64,000 bases of DNA from Limimaricola sp. G21655-S1 (GCF_027213785.1 NZ_JAPWGO010000011.1:62001-126000), one strand, 5' to 3'; numbered from the stretch's first letter, positions 8,502-17,728 are shown. The notes: a model not told the origin generated them from the sequence alone. A program made the numbers and translations.

Positions 8502-8514
8502 ATTGCCAGACAAT
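8502..8514 (-). promoter_or_regulatory. Possible GntR-type operator upstream of the TRAP binding-protein gene
   Basis: ATTGCCAGACAAT is a 13-bp imperfect palindrome matching the form ATTGTC-N-GACAAT with one mismatch. It lies about 50 bases upstream of the start at 8449 and 25 bases past the preceding gene. Such spaced TTGTC/GACAA arms are common for FCD-type GntR proteins. A single short site with a mismatch is weak evidence. Confidence 0.3.
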
Positions 8515-8539
8515 TCGACAATCGGGCATGAGAAAATCG

Positions 8540-9676
8540 TCAGAGCAACCCGCGTCCGGCGAGGTTGCGCATCAGAGCGCCGGTGCCGAAGCACCATTCC
8601 GGGCATTCGGTCGAGAGCCGCACCGTGTTGCGCAGCGCGCCGAGGCGGTCCTCCTCGATCACCACCACGTCGCCGGTCTTGTGGGTAAATCCCTGTCCCG
8701 GCGCGTCGCGGTCCTGGATCGGCGCGAAGAGCGTGCCGAGGAACAGCAGGAAGCCGTCGGGATACTGGTGATGGCGGCCGATGGTCTGGGCGACGAGGCT
8801 TTCGGGGTCGCGGCTGATCTTCGACATCGAGGAACGGCCCTCCAGCCTGAAGCCATCCTCGCCCGTGACGTCGAGCCGCAGCTCGGCGGCGCGCATGTCG
8901 TCCATGGTGTAGTGTTCGTCGAAGACCCGGATGAAGGGGCCGATGGCGCAAGAGGCGTTGTTGTCCTTGGCCTTGCCCAGAAGCAGCGCCGAGCGGCCCT
9001 CGACGTCGCGCAGGTTCACGTCGTTGCCCAGGCTCGCGCCGCGAATCCGGCCTCGGCTGTCGACGGCGAGCACGATTTCGGGCTCGGGGTTGTTCCAGTT
9101 CGAGATCGGGTGCAGACCGACGCTCGCGCCCCAGCCGACGGCGGCCATCGGCTGGCACTTGGTGAAAACCTCCGCATCCGGGCCGATGCCGACCTCGAGA
9201 TATTGCGACCAGAGCCCCTCGGCCTGCAGCACCGCCTTGACCTGCTCGGCCTTGTCGGAGCCGGGGACGATGCCCGACAGGCTGTCGCCGATCACGCCCT
9301 GCACCCGGGCGCGGATCGCCTGCGCGCGGTCGGCGTCGCCCGCCGCCTGCTCCTCGATCACCCGCTCGACCATGCTCTCGGCGAAGGTGACGCCCGAGGC
9401 CTTGATCGCCTGCAGGTCGGCCGGGGCGAGGAGATGCGGCGTGCCGGGGGTTTCGGTCGAGGCGGCGAAGATCTCCTCGACGGGGCCGATGTCCTCGCCC
9501 GGCGCGCCGCGCAGGTAAGCGGCGAGGTCGTCGCGCTCCATCAGGTCGCGCATCGTCGGGGCCTCGCGCGAGGTGATGTCGATCACCCGGCCCTCGCGCA
9601 AGGTGACGAGGGCGGGGCCCTGGTCGCGCTGGACACGACCGGCGAGCAGGGCGCGGGAATGGTCTTGGGGAAGCAT
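8540..9676 (-). CDS. Fumarylacetoacetate hydrolase-family dehydratase, 2-keto-3-deoxy-pentonate type
   Basis: FAH-fold enzyme of 378 aa. The C-terminal metal-binding domain contains NNPEPEIVLAV, GNDVNLRD and CAIGPFIRVFD. Length and motifs fit the long FAH proteins such as Caulobacter XylX, which dehydrates 2-keto-3-deoxyxylonate to alpha-ketoglutarate semialdehyde. With the xylonate-dehydratase-like enzyme at 13264 it would supply two consecutive steps of a Weimberg-type pathway. Only 4 bases separate it from the upstream oxidase gene. The last enzyme, semialdehyde dehydrogenase, is not in the window. Substrate specificity is inferred. Confidence 0.8.
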   Translation of the reverse strand: MLPQDHSRALLAGRVQRDQGPALVTLREGRVIDITSREAPTMRDLMERDDLAAYLRGAPGEDIGPVEEIFAASTETPGTPHLLAPADLQAIKASGVTFAESMVERVIEEQAAGDADRAQAIRARVQGVIGDSLSGIVPGSDKAEQVKAVLQAEGLWSQYLEVGIGPDAEVFTKCQPMAAVGWGASVGLHPISNWNNPEPEIVLAVDSRGRIRGASLGNDVNLRDVEGRSALLLGKAKDNNASCAIGPFIRVFDEHYTMDDMRAAELRLDVTGEDGFRLEGRSSMSKISRDPESLVAQTIGRHHQYPDGFLLFLGTLFAPIQDRDAPGQGFTHKTGDVVVIEEDRLGALRNTVRLSTECPEWCFGTGALMRNLAGRGLL

Positions 9677-9680
9677 CGGT

Positions 9681-11078
9681 TCAGCCTTCGTCGTCGGCGG
9701 GCAGCATCTTGCCCGGGTTGAGGATGCCCTTGGGATCGAGGGCGGTTTTCAGCGACCGCATCACCGCGACGGCATCGCCGTGCTCCTCGGCCATGTGGGC
9801 GATCTTGCCCAGGCCCACGCCATGCTCGCCGGTGACGGTGCCGCCGAGCCGCAGCGCGGTTTCGGCCAGCGCGGCGGTGAAGCGGTGGACGCGGGCGACC
9901 TCGTCGGCATCGGCGGGATCGACCCGCAGCCCGCAATGGAAATTGCCGTCGCCGACATGGCCGACGATGGTCGAGGTGAGGCGCAGTTCGCGGGCGAGAC
10001 CCTGGGCATGGGTCACCGCCTCGGCCAGCCGCGAGATCGGCACGCAGACATCGGTGGCCAGCGTCCGCTTGCCGGGATCGAGCGCGCCGGTGGCGTAATG
10101 CGCCTGATGCCGCATGCGCCACAGCTCGCGGCATTCCTCGGCCCGGTCGGTCCAGCGGATCGCCGAGGCGCCGTATTCGCCGGCAAGCTCGCCGAAGGCC
10201 TGCGCCTGTTCGCCGACGCCGGTGGGGGTGCCGTGGAACTCGACGAAGAGATGCGGCGCCTCGGGCAGGTCGCTGCCCTGATAGGCGTTGAAGCCGCGCA
10301 CCATCATCTCGTCGAGAAGCTCGATCCGCGCCACGGCGAGGCCGGACTGGATCGTGGCGATGACGCAGTCGACCGCGTCGGCGACGCCGCCAAAGCGACA
10401 GGTCGCGGCCGAGACCGCCTCGGGCTGGCCATGCAGCCGAAGCGTCAACTCGGTGATGATGCCGAGCGTGCCCTCCGAGCCGATCATCAGACGGGTCAGG
10501 TCGTAGCCCGCGCTCGACTTGCGGGCGCGGCTGCCGGTGCGGATGATCCGCCCATCGGCCAGCACCACCTCGAGCGCCAGCACGTTGTCGCGCATCGTGC
10601 CGTAGCGCACCGCCGTGGTGCCCGAGGCCCGCGTCGCGGCCATGCCGCCAAGCGAGGCGTCGGCGCCCGGATCGACCGGGAACATCAGCCCGGTGGCGCG
10701 CAGCTCCTCGTTCAGGCGCGAGCGGGTGACGCCGGGCTGCACCACCGCGTCCATGTCCTCGGGGTGTACGGCGAGGATGCGGTCCATGCGCGAAAGGCTT
10801 AGCGCGATGCCGCCCCGTATGGCGAGATGATGCCCTTCGAGCGCGCTGCCCGCGCCCTGCGCCGTGACCGGGCAGCCATGGGCATGGCATTCGCGCAGGA
10901 TCGCCGCGACCTCCTCGGTGGTTTTGGGAAACACCACCGCGTCGGGCGGCGCGGGCGGGTAATGCGCCTCGTTCGCGCCGTGCTGGTCGCGCAGCGCCTC
11001 CGAGGTGGAGAGCCGGTCGCCCAAGAGCGGCGCGAGCGCGGCGATGGCCGCCGGGGCGGCGGGGTGAATGGTCTGCAT
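9681..11078 (-). CDS. FAD-binding oxidase, D-lactate dehydrogenase/GlcD type
   Basis: Flavoprotein of 465 aa: PCMH-type FAD-binding domain (about 35-215, with AQGAGSALEGH and VDPGADASLGGMAATRASG), then the FAD-oxidase C-terminal domain ending VTGEHGVGLGK...LDPKGILNPGKML. The motif GHVGDGNFH holds the metal/substrate-binding histidines of this family. It oxidises a 2-hydroxy acid (D-lactate, glycolate or a larger hydroxy acid). I start it at the ATG 11076-11078 because GGGAGGAC lies 7 bases ahead; an upstream reading would begin inside the operator at 11131. It appears to be first gene of the minus-strand operon. Confidence 0.87.
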   Translation of the reverse strand: MQTIHPAAPAAIAALAPLLGDRLSTSEALRDQHGANEAHYPPAPPDAVVFPKTTEEVAAILRECHAHGCPVTAQGAGSALEGHHLAIRGGIALSLSRMDRILAVHPEDMDAVVQPGVTRSRLNEELRATGLMFPVDPGADASLGGMAATRASGTTAVRYGTMRDNVLALEVVLADGRIIRTGSRARKSSAGYDLTRLMIGSEGTLGIITELTLRLHGQPEAVSAATCRFGGVADAVDCVIATIQSGLAVARIELLDEMMVRGFNAYQGSDLPEAPHLFVEFHGTPTGVGEQAQAFGELAGEYGASAIRWTDRAEECRELWRMRHQAHYATGALDPGKRTLATDVCVPISRLAEAVTHAQGLARELRLTSTIVGHVGDGNFHCGLRVDPADADEVARVHRFTAALAETALRLGGTVTGEHGVGLGKIAHMAEEHGDAVAVMRSLKTALDPKGILNPGKMLPADDEG

Positions 11079-11130
11079 CTGTCCTCCCAGCGCGGGGCTC
11101 GCGAGCCCCGCGCTTGTCCTCCACCCCGAT

Positions 11131-11140
11131 TGGTATACCA
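11131..11140. promoter_or_regulatory. TGGTATACCA operator, copy 1
   Basis: Perfect 10-bp palindrome between the divergent oxidase (start 11078) and beta-hydroxyacid dehydrogenase (start 11185) genes, in the context ATTGGTATACCATTTT. An identical decamer lies at 13183. The TGGT-N2-ACCA form matches operators known for FadR-subfamily GntR proteins (UxuR/ExuR use a TTGGTATACCAA core). Likely bound by the GntR protein at 5648-6403. Confidence 0.65.
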
Positions 11141-11184
11141 TTTTCGCGAGGCATCAAGCCGCAGGTGGCGGCGAGGGAGGAACA

Positions 11185-12108
11185 ATGACGGACAAGTCGA
11201 AGATCGGCTTCATCGGGCTGGGCTACATGGGGCGCGGCATGGCCGCGAACCTGCTGCGGGCCGGGCATCCGATGATGGTCAAGGGCAACCGCGACCGCGC
11301 GCCGGTCGAGGCGCTGGTGGCCCAAGGCGCGGTCGAGGCGGCGAGCCCGCGCGAGATGGCCGAAAGCTGCGACATCATCCATCTGTGCCTGTCGAACTCA
11401 AAACAGGTCGAGGCGGTGATCCGTGGCGAGGACGGGATCTTGGCGGGCGCGCGCGAGGGGTTGATCGTGATCGACACCACCACCGCCGATCCGGTCTCGA
11501 CCGCTTCGCTGGCCGGGGAGATGGCGGCGGCGGGGGTCACGCTGGTCGACGCGCCGCTCGGCCGCACGCCCAAGGAGGCCGAGGCGGGTACGCTCGACGC
11601 GATGGTCGGCTGCGACGCCGAGACCTTTGCCAAGGTGCGACCGGTGATCGAGGTCTGGGCCGGCAATATCAACCATGTCGGGGAAACGGGCGCCGGGCAC
11701 CGGATGAAGCTGGTGATGAACTTCATCTCCATGGGCTATGCCGCGCTTTATGCCGAGGCGCTGGTCATGGGGGTGAAGTCGGGGTTGAGCCCGCAGGCGA
11801 TCCAATCGGTGATCGGCGGCTCGCGGCTGTCGAACGGCTTCTTCGAGACCTTCATGCGGGCGGCGGTGGAGCGCGAGCGCGACGTGCACCAATTCTCGAT
11901 CACCAATGCCGCCAAGGACACGCGCTATGCCGCCTCGATGGCGATGGCGGCGGGGATGGCCAATCCGATGGGCTCGGCGATCCGCGATGCCTTCGCGCAG
12001 ATGGAGGCGGCGGGGAAGGGCGGCGACTACGTGCCGTGGCTGGCCGATCACGTGGCCGCGCTGAACGGGCTCGACCTCGAAGGCGCGGTGGCTCAGAGCA
12101 AGGCCTGA
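11185..12108 (+). CDS. Beta-hydroxyacid dehydrogenase (HIBADH/tartronate semialdehyde reductase family)
   Basis: NAD(P)-dependent dehydrogenase of 307 aa. The N-terminal Rossmann motif is GFIGLGYMGRGMA (about 8-20), the substrate signature DAPLGRTPKEAEAGTL follows near 115-135, and the catalytic lysine is in GAGHRMKLVMNF. The family reduces or oxidises beta-hydroxyacids such as tartronate semialdehyde, 3-hydroxyisobutyrate or sugar-acid breakdown products. The ATG at 11185 has GGGAGG 8 bases upstream. The gene starts 45 bases from the TGGTATACCA site and ends overlapping the convergent azlD-like gene by 16 bases. Confidence 0.87.
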   Translation: MTDKSKIGFIGLGYMGRGMAANLLRAGHPMMVKGNRDRAPVEALVAQGAVEAASPREMAESCDIIHLCLSNSKQVEAVIRGEDGILAGAREGLIVIDTTTADPVSTASLAGEMAAAGVTLVDAPLGRTPKEAEAGTLDAMVGCDAETFAKVRPVIEVWAGNINHVGETGAGHRMKLVMNFISMGYAALYAEALVMGVKSGLSPQAIQSVIGGSRLSNGFFETFMRAAVERERDVHQFSITNAAKDTRYAASMAMAAGMANPMGSAIRDAFAQMEAAGKGGDYVPWLADHVAALNGLDLEGAVAQSKA

Positions 12109-12413
12109 GCCGCGTAGAGCGTGGCGAGCCCGGCGGTGATCGCGCCGACCGGGCCGAAGCGCAGGCCCACGGCGACGGCCAGAAGCGCCGCGATGACCCG
12201 GGGGGCTTCGGTTTCGCCGCCGGTGGCGGCGGGCCAGAGCACGGCGGGCACGATCAGCGCCGGGAACACCGCGACGCCCACATATTTGAGGTGCAAGAGC
12301 AGCCAGTCGGGCAGCTGGCGTCCGCCCAGAAGGCCGAGAAAGGAAAACCGGATCAGGAAGGTGCCGAGGCCGAGCGCCAGCGTCAGACTCCAGAACTCGC
12401 CCGCGCCGATCAT
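12093..12413 (-). CDS. azlD: AzlD-family branched-chain amino acid exporter, small subunit
   Basis: Membrane protein of 106 aa with about four hydrophobic helices and the AzlD-typical pattern TFLIRFSFLGLLG and LKYVGVAVFPALIVPAVLWP. It works with AzlC to export branched-chain or related amino acids. Its ATG overlaps the azlC stop (ATGA, 12410-12413), so the pair is translationally coupled. The last 16 bases overlap the 3' end of the convergent dehydrogenase gene. Confidence 0.85.
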   Translation of the reverse strand: MIGAGEFWSLTLALGLGTFLIRFSFLGLLGGRQLPDWLLLHLKYVGVAVFPALIVPAVLWPAATGGETEAPRVIAALLAVAVGLRFGPVGAITAGLATLYAAQALL

Positions 12414-13135
12414 GCCGGGCACTCCGAACGCCGCGCCGCCCGGCGGCGCAGGAACAGCTCCGCCTGCGCGCCCGCGATCATCGCGGCGATGGCGGCGATC
12501 GGCAGGCCGAGATTCCACGGCAGCCAGGCAAAGCCGATGGTGACGATGGACGAGACCAGCGCCGCGAGCAGGTGCGGCAGGCTGCGCAGCAGGGGCGCGA
12601 GCAGCGCGATGAAGCAGACCGGCACCGCGAAATCGAGCGACAGCGAGGCCGGGATCGCCTGTCCCATCAGCGCGCCCGCCAGCGTGCAGCCGTACCAGAT
12701 CGGGCAGACCACGGCCATGCAGCCGAAATAGTAGCGCAGCTTCTGCGACAGCGTCATGCCGGGGCTGTCCTCGTAGCGGCGCACCGCCACGGCGAAGCTC
12801 TGATCCACCATGAGATAGGCCGCGAGTGCCCGTGCGCCCAAGGGAGCCGCGCCCAGATGCGGCACCAAGGCGGCGGAATACATCGCCATGCGCAGGTTCA
12901 CCGCCAGCGCCGCCAGAAGCGCCACGAAGACCGGCGCGCCGTCCTGCAACAGCGCCAGCGCCGTGAACTGCGAGGCCCCGGCGATGACGATCACCGACAT
13001 CGACATCACCTGCAGGAGGTCGAGACCCGCATCGCGGGCGACGACACCGAACAGGGTTGAGAACGGGATCACGATCAACACGAAGGGCAGGCAGTCGCGA
13101 AATCCCGCGCGGAAGGGATGGCGAGGCGGCGGCAT
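12410..13135 (-). CDS. azlC: AzlC-family branched-chain amino acid exporter, large subunit
   Basis: Integral membrane protein of 241 aa. The N-terminal region RAGFRDCLPFVLIVIPFSTLFG and the motif GASQFTALALL are diagnostic of AzlC, and NLRMAMYSAALVPHL is the conserved loop. It forms the permease with AzlD. An amino-acid exporter is unexpected in a sugar-acid locus; because it diverges from the dehydratase gene across the TGGTATACCA site at 13183, it may be co-regulated and export a side product. Confidence 0.9.
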   Translation of the reverse strand: MPPPRHPFRAGFRDCLPFVLIVIPFSTLFGVVARDAGLDLLQVMSMSVIVIAGASQFTALALLQDGAPVFVALLAALAVNLRMAMYSAALVPHLGAAPLGARALAAYLMVDQSFAVAVRRYEDSPGMTLSQKLRYYFGCMAVVCPIWYGCTLAGALMGQAIPASLSLDFAVPVCFIALLAPLLRSLPHLLAALVSSIVTIGFAWLPWNLGLPIAAIAAMIAGAQAELFLRRRAARRSECPA

Positions 13136-13182
13136 GGGTGGCTCCGGTAATGAGGCGACAGGGCCGGATTGGCTCTTGCATC

Positions 13183-13192
13183 TGGTATACCA
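13183..13192. promoter_or_regulatory. TGGTATACCA operator, copy 2
   Basis: Second perfect copy of the decamer found at 11131, here in the 128-bp region between azlC (start 13135) and the xylonate-dehydratase-like gene (start 13264). Identical sequence in both divergent promoter regions of the block argues for a shared regulator acting on at least four transcription units. Confidence 0.65.
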
Positions 13193-13263
13193 TCTAGCGA
13201 TCCTGCCACAAGCAGACAGGCGATCCGCGATGTCGGGACGCCGCCGAGAGGGAGGAGAGGGCC

Positions 13264-15042
13264 ATGGACACCCGCGCGAAGCGCAAGTTCCGCAGCCAGG
13301 AATGGTTCGACAACCCCAACAATCCGGGGATGACCGCGCTTTATATCGAGCGCTACCAGAACCAGGGCTACACGCAGGGCGAGCTGCAGGGCGAACGCCC
13401 GGTGATCGGCATCGCCCAGACCGGCAGCGACATCGCGCCCTGCAACAAGATCCACGTCTTTCTCATGGACCGGATCAAGGCGGGCATCCGCGACGCCGGC
13501 GGCATCCCGATGGAATTCCCGGTGCATCCGATCCAGGAGACCGGCAAGCGGCCCACCGCCGCGCTCGATCGCAACCTGAGCTATCTCGGCCTCGTCGAGG
13601 TGCTGCATGGCTACCCGATCGACGGCGTGGTGCTGACGACGGGCTGCGACAAGACCACGCCCGCCATGTTGATGGGCGCGGCCACGGTCGACATCCCCGC
13701 CATCGCGCTCAATGGCGGGCCGATGCTCGATGGCTGGTGGAAGGGCGAGCGCGCGGGCTCGGGCACGATCATCTGGGAAAGCCGCCGCCTGCTGGCCGAG
13801 GGCAAGATCGATTATGACGAGTTCATGGGCCGGGTCTGCGCCTCGGCCCCGTCGCTCGGGCATTGCAACACCATGGGCACGGCCAGCACGATGAACGCGA
13901 TGGCCGAGGCCTTGGGCATGACGCTGCCCGGCAATTCGGCGATCCCGGCGCCGTTCCGCGAGCGCATGGCGATGGCCTACGAGACCGGGCGGCGCATCGT
14001 CGCCATGGTGCACGAGGATCTGAAGCCCTCGGACATCCTGACCCGCGAGGCCTTCGAGAACGCCATCGTCACCAACTCCGCGATCGGCGGCTCGACCAAC
14101 GCGCCGCCGCATCTTCAGGCGATCGCGCGGCATGCGGGCGTCGAGCTGGACGTGACCGACTGGCAGAAGATCGGCTTCGACGTGCCCTTGCTGGTCAACA
14201 TGCAGCCGGCGGGCAAGTATCTGGGCGAGAGCTTCTTCCGCGCGGGCGGCGTGCCCGCCGTGATGGGTGAGCTGCGCAAGGCGGGCCGCCTGCATGAAGG
14301 CGCGATGACCGCCTCGGGCAAGAGCATGGGCGAGAACCTCGAAGGCTGGGAGAGCCGGGACACCGACGTGATCCTGCCCTATGACGCGCCGCTGCGGATC
14401 AATGCGGGCTTTCTGGTGCTCTCGGGCAACCTGTTCGACAGCGCGCTGATGAAGACCTCCGTGATCTCCGAGGGTTTCCGCGAGCGTTACCTGTCCCGAC
14501 CGGGCCATGAAGGCATCTTCGAGGCCCGCGCCGTGGTGTTCGAGGGGCCCGAGGATTACCACGAGCGGATCAACGACCCGTCCTTGGAGATCGACGCCGA
14601 GACGATCCTGTTCATCCGCGGCGTCGGCTGCGTCGGCTATCCCGGCTCGGCCGAGGTGGTGAACATGCAGCCGCCCGACGCGGTGCTGAAGGCCGGGATC
14701 AACCACTTGCCGACGGTGGGCGACGGGCGGCAATCGGGCACTTCCGAGAGCCCCTCGATCCTCAACGCCTCGCCCGAGGCGGTGGTGGGCGGCGGGTTGG
14801 CCCTGCTCGAGACCGGCGACCGGGTGCGGCTCGATCTCGGGGCCTGCCGCCTCGACGCGCTGGTGCCGGACGAGGAATGGGCCGCGCGCCGCGCCGCGTG
14901 GTCGCCGCCCGAGCTGCGAAACCAGACGCCGTGGCAGGAGATCTACCGCAAGAACGTGGGCCAGCTCGCCGATGGCGGCTGCCTCGAACTGGCCACGGCC
15001 TATCACAAGGTCGGCCGCGACCTGCCGCGCGACAACCATTGA
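13264..15042 (+). CDS. IlvD/Edd-family dehydratase, xylonate dehydratase-like
   Basis: Iron-sulfur dehydratase of 592 aa, the length of Caulobacter XylD (D-xylonate dehydratase). The presumed cluster ligands are Cys60 ([11 protein letters not shown]), Cys128 ([12 protein letters not shown]) and Cys201 ([11 protein letters not shown]), all intact. It converts a pentonate such as xylonate or arabinonate to a 2-keto-3-deoxypentonate, which the FAH-family enzyme at 8540 could dehydrate further. GGGAGGAGAGG lies before the ATG. Sequence separates it from biosynthetic IlvD by the long N-terminus ([21 protein letters not shown]), typical of sugar-acid dehydratases. Confidence 0.9.
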   Translation: MDTRAKRKFRSQEWFDNPNNPGMTALYIERYQNQGYTQGELQGERPVIGIAQTGSDIAPCNKIHVFLMDRIKAGIRDAGGIPMEFPVHPIQETGKRPTAALDRNLSYLGLVEVLHGYPIDGVVLTTGCDKTTPAMLMGAATVDIPAIALNGGPMLDGWWKGERAGSGTIIWESRRLLAEGKIDYDEFMGRVCASAPSLGHCNTMGTASTMNAMAEALGMTLPGNSAIPAPFRERMAMAYETGRRIVAMVHEDLKPSDILTREAFENAIVTNSAIGGSTNAPPHLQAIARHAGVELDVTDWQKIGFDVPLLVNMQPAGKYLGESFFRAGGVPAVMGELRKAGRLHEGAMTASGKSMGENLEGWESRDTDVILPYDAPLRINAGFLVLSGNLFDSALMKTSVISEGFRERYLSRPGHEGIFEARAVVFEGPEDYHERINDPSLEIDAETILFIRGVGCVGYPGSAEVVNMQPPDAVLKAGINHLPTVGDGRQSGTSESPSILNASPEAVVGGGLALLETGDRVRLDLGACRLDALVPDEEWAARRAAWSPPELRNQTPWQEIYRKNVGQLADGGCLELATAYHKVGRDLPRDNH

Positions 15043-15050
15043 GGCGAGAG

Positions 15051-15788
15051 ATGAGCAAGACGATCCTGATCACCGGCGCGGGCAGCGGCATCGGCCGCGC
15101 CACGGCGCGGCGGTTCCTCGAAGCGGGCTGGCGCGTGGCGCTGACCGGTCGTCGCGAGGCGCCGCTGCAGGAAACGGCCAATGGCTACGACACGGCCTTG
15201 GTCCAGAGCTGCGACGTCACCGACCCGGCCTCGGTCGAGGCGCTGTTCGCCGCGATCGAGGGCAAGTGGGGCCGTCTCGACGCGCTGTTCAACAATGCCG
15301 GTACCAACGCGCCGGGCCGCCCGATCGACGAGATCCCGGTCGAGGACTGGCTCAAGGTGTGCGACACCAACATCACCGGCATGTTCCTCGTCGCGCGCGG
15401 CGCCTTCGGGTTGATGCGCCGCCAGCAGCCGCAGGGCGGGCGGATCATCAACAACGGCTCTATCTCGGCGCATGTGCCGCGGCCGGGCTCGGCGCCCTAC
15501 ACCATGTCCAAGCATGCGGTGACCGGGCTGACGCGGACGCTGTCGCTCGACGGGCGGCCCTTCGACATCGCCTGCGGCCAGATCGACATCGGCAACGCGC
15601 TCACCGACATGGCCGAGGCGATGACGCGCGGCGTACCGCAGGCCGACGGCTCCACGGCGGTCGAGGCGGTGATGGATGTGGGCCATGTCGCCGATGCGGT
15701 GCTGCACATGGCGTCGCTGCCGCCCGAGGCCAATGTGCAGTTCATGAACGTCATGGCGACCAAGATGCCCTTCATCGGACGCGGCTGA
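15051..15788 (+). CDS. SDR-family oxidoreductase
   Basis: Short-chain dehydrogenase of 245 aa with [10 protein letters not shown] (NAD binding), NNAG, a serine in NNGSISA and the Y-x3-K pair in APYTMSKHA. It starts 8 bases after the xylonate-dehydratase-like stop and is surely in the same transcript. The end of the protein ([17 protein letters not shown]) is seen in SDRs encoded with sugar-acid genes. It could oxidise a pentose (sugar dehydrogenase step) or a keto-deoxy intermediate; the sequence does not decide. Confidence 0.82.
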   Translation: MSKTILITGAGSGIGRATARRFLEAGWRVALTGRREAPLQETANGYDTALVQSCDVTDPASVEALFAAIEGKWGRLDALFNNAGTNAPGRPIDEIPVEDWLKVCDTNITGMFLVARGAFGLMRRQQPQGGRIINNGSISAHVPRPGSAPYTMSKHAVTGLTRTLSLDGRPFDIACGQIDIGNALTDMAEAMTRGVPQADGSTAVEAVMDVGHVADAVLHMASLPPEANVQFMNVMATKMPFIGRG

Positions 15789-15806
15789 GCGCCGCGCCCG
15801 GCCGGT

Positions 15807-17717
15807 TCAGCGCGGCAGCCGCGTCACCGAGATCGGCGGCAGGTCGAGCCCCTCGACCTGCACCGCCCGCTCGGTGTGGTTGAACCAGAACCGCTCCGTC
15901 CCGGTGTCGCGGCGGCGGATGCCGTCGGGCAGCTCCACCGTATCGAGGCCTGCGCGCGTGGACAGACCGGCGATGATGCGCCTTGCGGCGACCGGGTCGG
16001 GCCAGCCGCCGAGATAGCTCACCCGCCCTTCGCGCATCAGCGCCGGGGCGCCCGACGCGGTGCGTTCGACGATCTTGGCCGCGCCTTCCAGCGCTTCGCG
16101 GTAGCCGGTGAAGGCGCCCCCCTGGTCGAGCGGCTCGGGCCGGTCGGCGCGCAGGCTCTCGACATGGGCCACTGTCACGTCGAGGCCCGGAAAGGCAGGG
16201 GGCAGCGGCACCGGGATCGAGAACTCGGCATCGCGCGCGCCCGCGCGGGGCCCGATCAGCACCTCGGCATCGGTGGCGGCCAGCGCCGATTTCAGCGCAT
16301 CCGGCATGTGCATCAGCCCGGGCGCCGCGATCAGCCGGTAGCCGGTGAAGTCGCGCGTGGTGGCCGGCAGGATGTCGATCGAGAGCCCGAGCCCGCGCAT
16401 CGCCTTGTAGAGATCGAGCACGAGGCCGAAATAACTCAGACCCTGCCCGTGCGGCTGCACCGCCCACGCGGCATCGGCGTCGTAGTCGAAGAGGATCGCC
16501 ACCTCGGCGGCGGCGGTCGCCACCGCAGGGGCCTGCGCGATCTCGCGCGCGACCTGGCGCGCCTCATCCAGCCCCGGCGCGGGCTGGCTGTCGGGGCGCA
16601 AGAGCCCCGCGTGAAGCTGTTCCTGCGCGAAAGGGGCCTGCCGCCAGCGGAAATAGCTGACGCATTCCGCGCCATGCGCGAAGGCCTCCCAGCTCCAGAG
16701 CCGCACCATGCCCGGGAGCGGGGCGGGGTTGTGCGGGGCCCAGTTCACCGGCCCCGGCTGCTGCTCCATCACCCACCAGCGGCCGCGTCCGACGGCGCGG
16801 TAGAGGTCGTGGTGCAGCGCCTGGAAATCCGGGTCGCCCTGCCGCGCGTAATCGCGCTGCTGCTCCGGCGTGGCGCCGGCGCGGTCTTCGAGAAAGCCCA
16901 AGGGGTAGCTGTCCCACGAGGCGAAATCGAGATCGGCGCCGACCGCGAAATGGTCGAAATCCGTGATCCGGCCCATGTAGTTGTGGGTGACCGGGGCCGA
17001 GGAGCGAGCGCGGATGATCTCGACCTGGCGGCGGTTGAAGGCCACCACCTGATCCGAGGAAAAGCGGCGGAAAGCCAGCGCATGCGCCGGGTTCGGCTCG
17101 GTCACGGTGAGGTTGGGCAGGTCGATCTCGTCGAAATCGCGATACTCCATCGACCAGAACACGTTGCCCCAGGCGGTGTTGAGCGCGTCGATGTCGCCGT
17201 AACGGGCGCGCAACCAGCGGCGAAAGGCGGCGCGGGCCGCGTCGGAATAGGAAATGGTGGTGTCGTGGCAGCCGTATTCATTGTCGGTCTGCCACGCCGC
17301 GACATGTTCGTTGCGGCCGAAGCGATCGGCCATCAAGCCGACGATCCGGTCGCTCTCGGTGGCGTAGCTTTCGTGGCTGAAGCAGTAATGCCGCCGCGAG
17401 CCGAACTTGCGCGGGCGCCCCTGCGCGTCCACCGCCAGCATGTCGGGGTGCCGATCGAGCATCCAGCGCGGCGGCGTGGCGGTGGGGGTGCCGAGCACCA
17501 CCTTGAGCCCGGCCTCGCCCAGCGTCCAGATCGCCTCGTCGAGCCAGTCCCAACGCAGCTCGCCGGGGCGGGGCTCCAGCTTCGCCCAGGCGAATTCGCC
17601 GATCCGCACCCATGTCAGCCCGGTCTCGGCCATGCGGCGGGCATCCTCGGCCCAGATCGAGCGGGGCCACTGCTCGGGATAGTAGCAGCAGCCCAATGTG
17701 CGGATGAGATCGGTCAT
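15807..17717 (-). CDS. Beta-galactosidase, glycoside hydrolase family 42
   Basis: Cytoplasmic GH42 enzyme of 636 aa that hydrolyses beta-galactosides. The TIM barrel begins GCCYYPEQWP (about 9-18). The acid/base is Glu147 (QTDNEYG) and the nucleophile Glu318 (WVMEQQPG). A trimerisation/GATase-like middle domain (about 385-560) and a small C-terminal beta domain follow. The ATG at 17715-17717 is 11 bases from the alpha-galactosidase stop. It is last in the galactoside operon. There is no signal peptide, so substrates must be imported by the ABC system upstream. Confidence 0.92.
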   Translation of the reverse strand: MTDLIRTLGCCYYPEQWPRSIWAEDARRMAETGLTWVRIGEFAWAKLEPRPGELRWDWLDEAIWTLGEAGLKVVLGTPTATPPRWMLDRHPDMLAVDAQGRPRKFGSRRHYCFSHESYATESDRIVGLMADRFGRNEHVAAWQTDNEYGCHDTTISYSDAARAAFRRWLRARYGDIDALNTAWGNVFWSMEYRDFDEIDLPNLTVTEPNPAHALAFRRFSSDQVVAFNRRQVEIIRARSSAPVTHNYMGRITDFDHFAVGADLDFASWDSYPLGFLEDRAGATPEQQRDYARQGDPDFQALHHDLYRAVGRGRWWVMEQQPGPVNWAPHNPAPLPGMVRLWSWEAFAHGAECVSYFRWRQAPFAQEQLHAGLLRPDSQPAPGLDEARQVAREIAQAPAVATAAAEVAILFDYDADAAWAVQPHGQGLSYFGLVLDLYKAMRGLGLSIDILPATTRDFTGYRLIAAPGLMHMPDALKSALAATDAEVLIGPRAGARDAEFSIPVPLPPAFPGLDVTVAHVESLRADRPEPLDQGGAFTGYREALEGAAKIVERTASGAPALMREGRVSYLGGWPDPVAARRIIAGLSTRAGLDTVELPDGIRRRDTGTERFWFNHTERAVQVEGLDLPPISVTRLPR

Positions 17718-17728
17718 GGCGATGTCCG

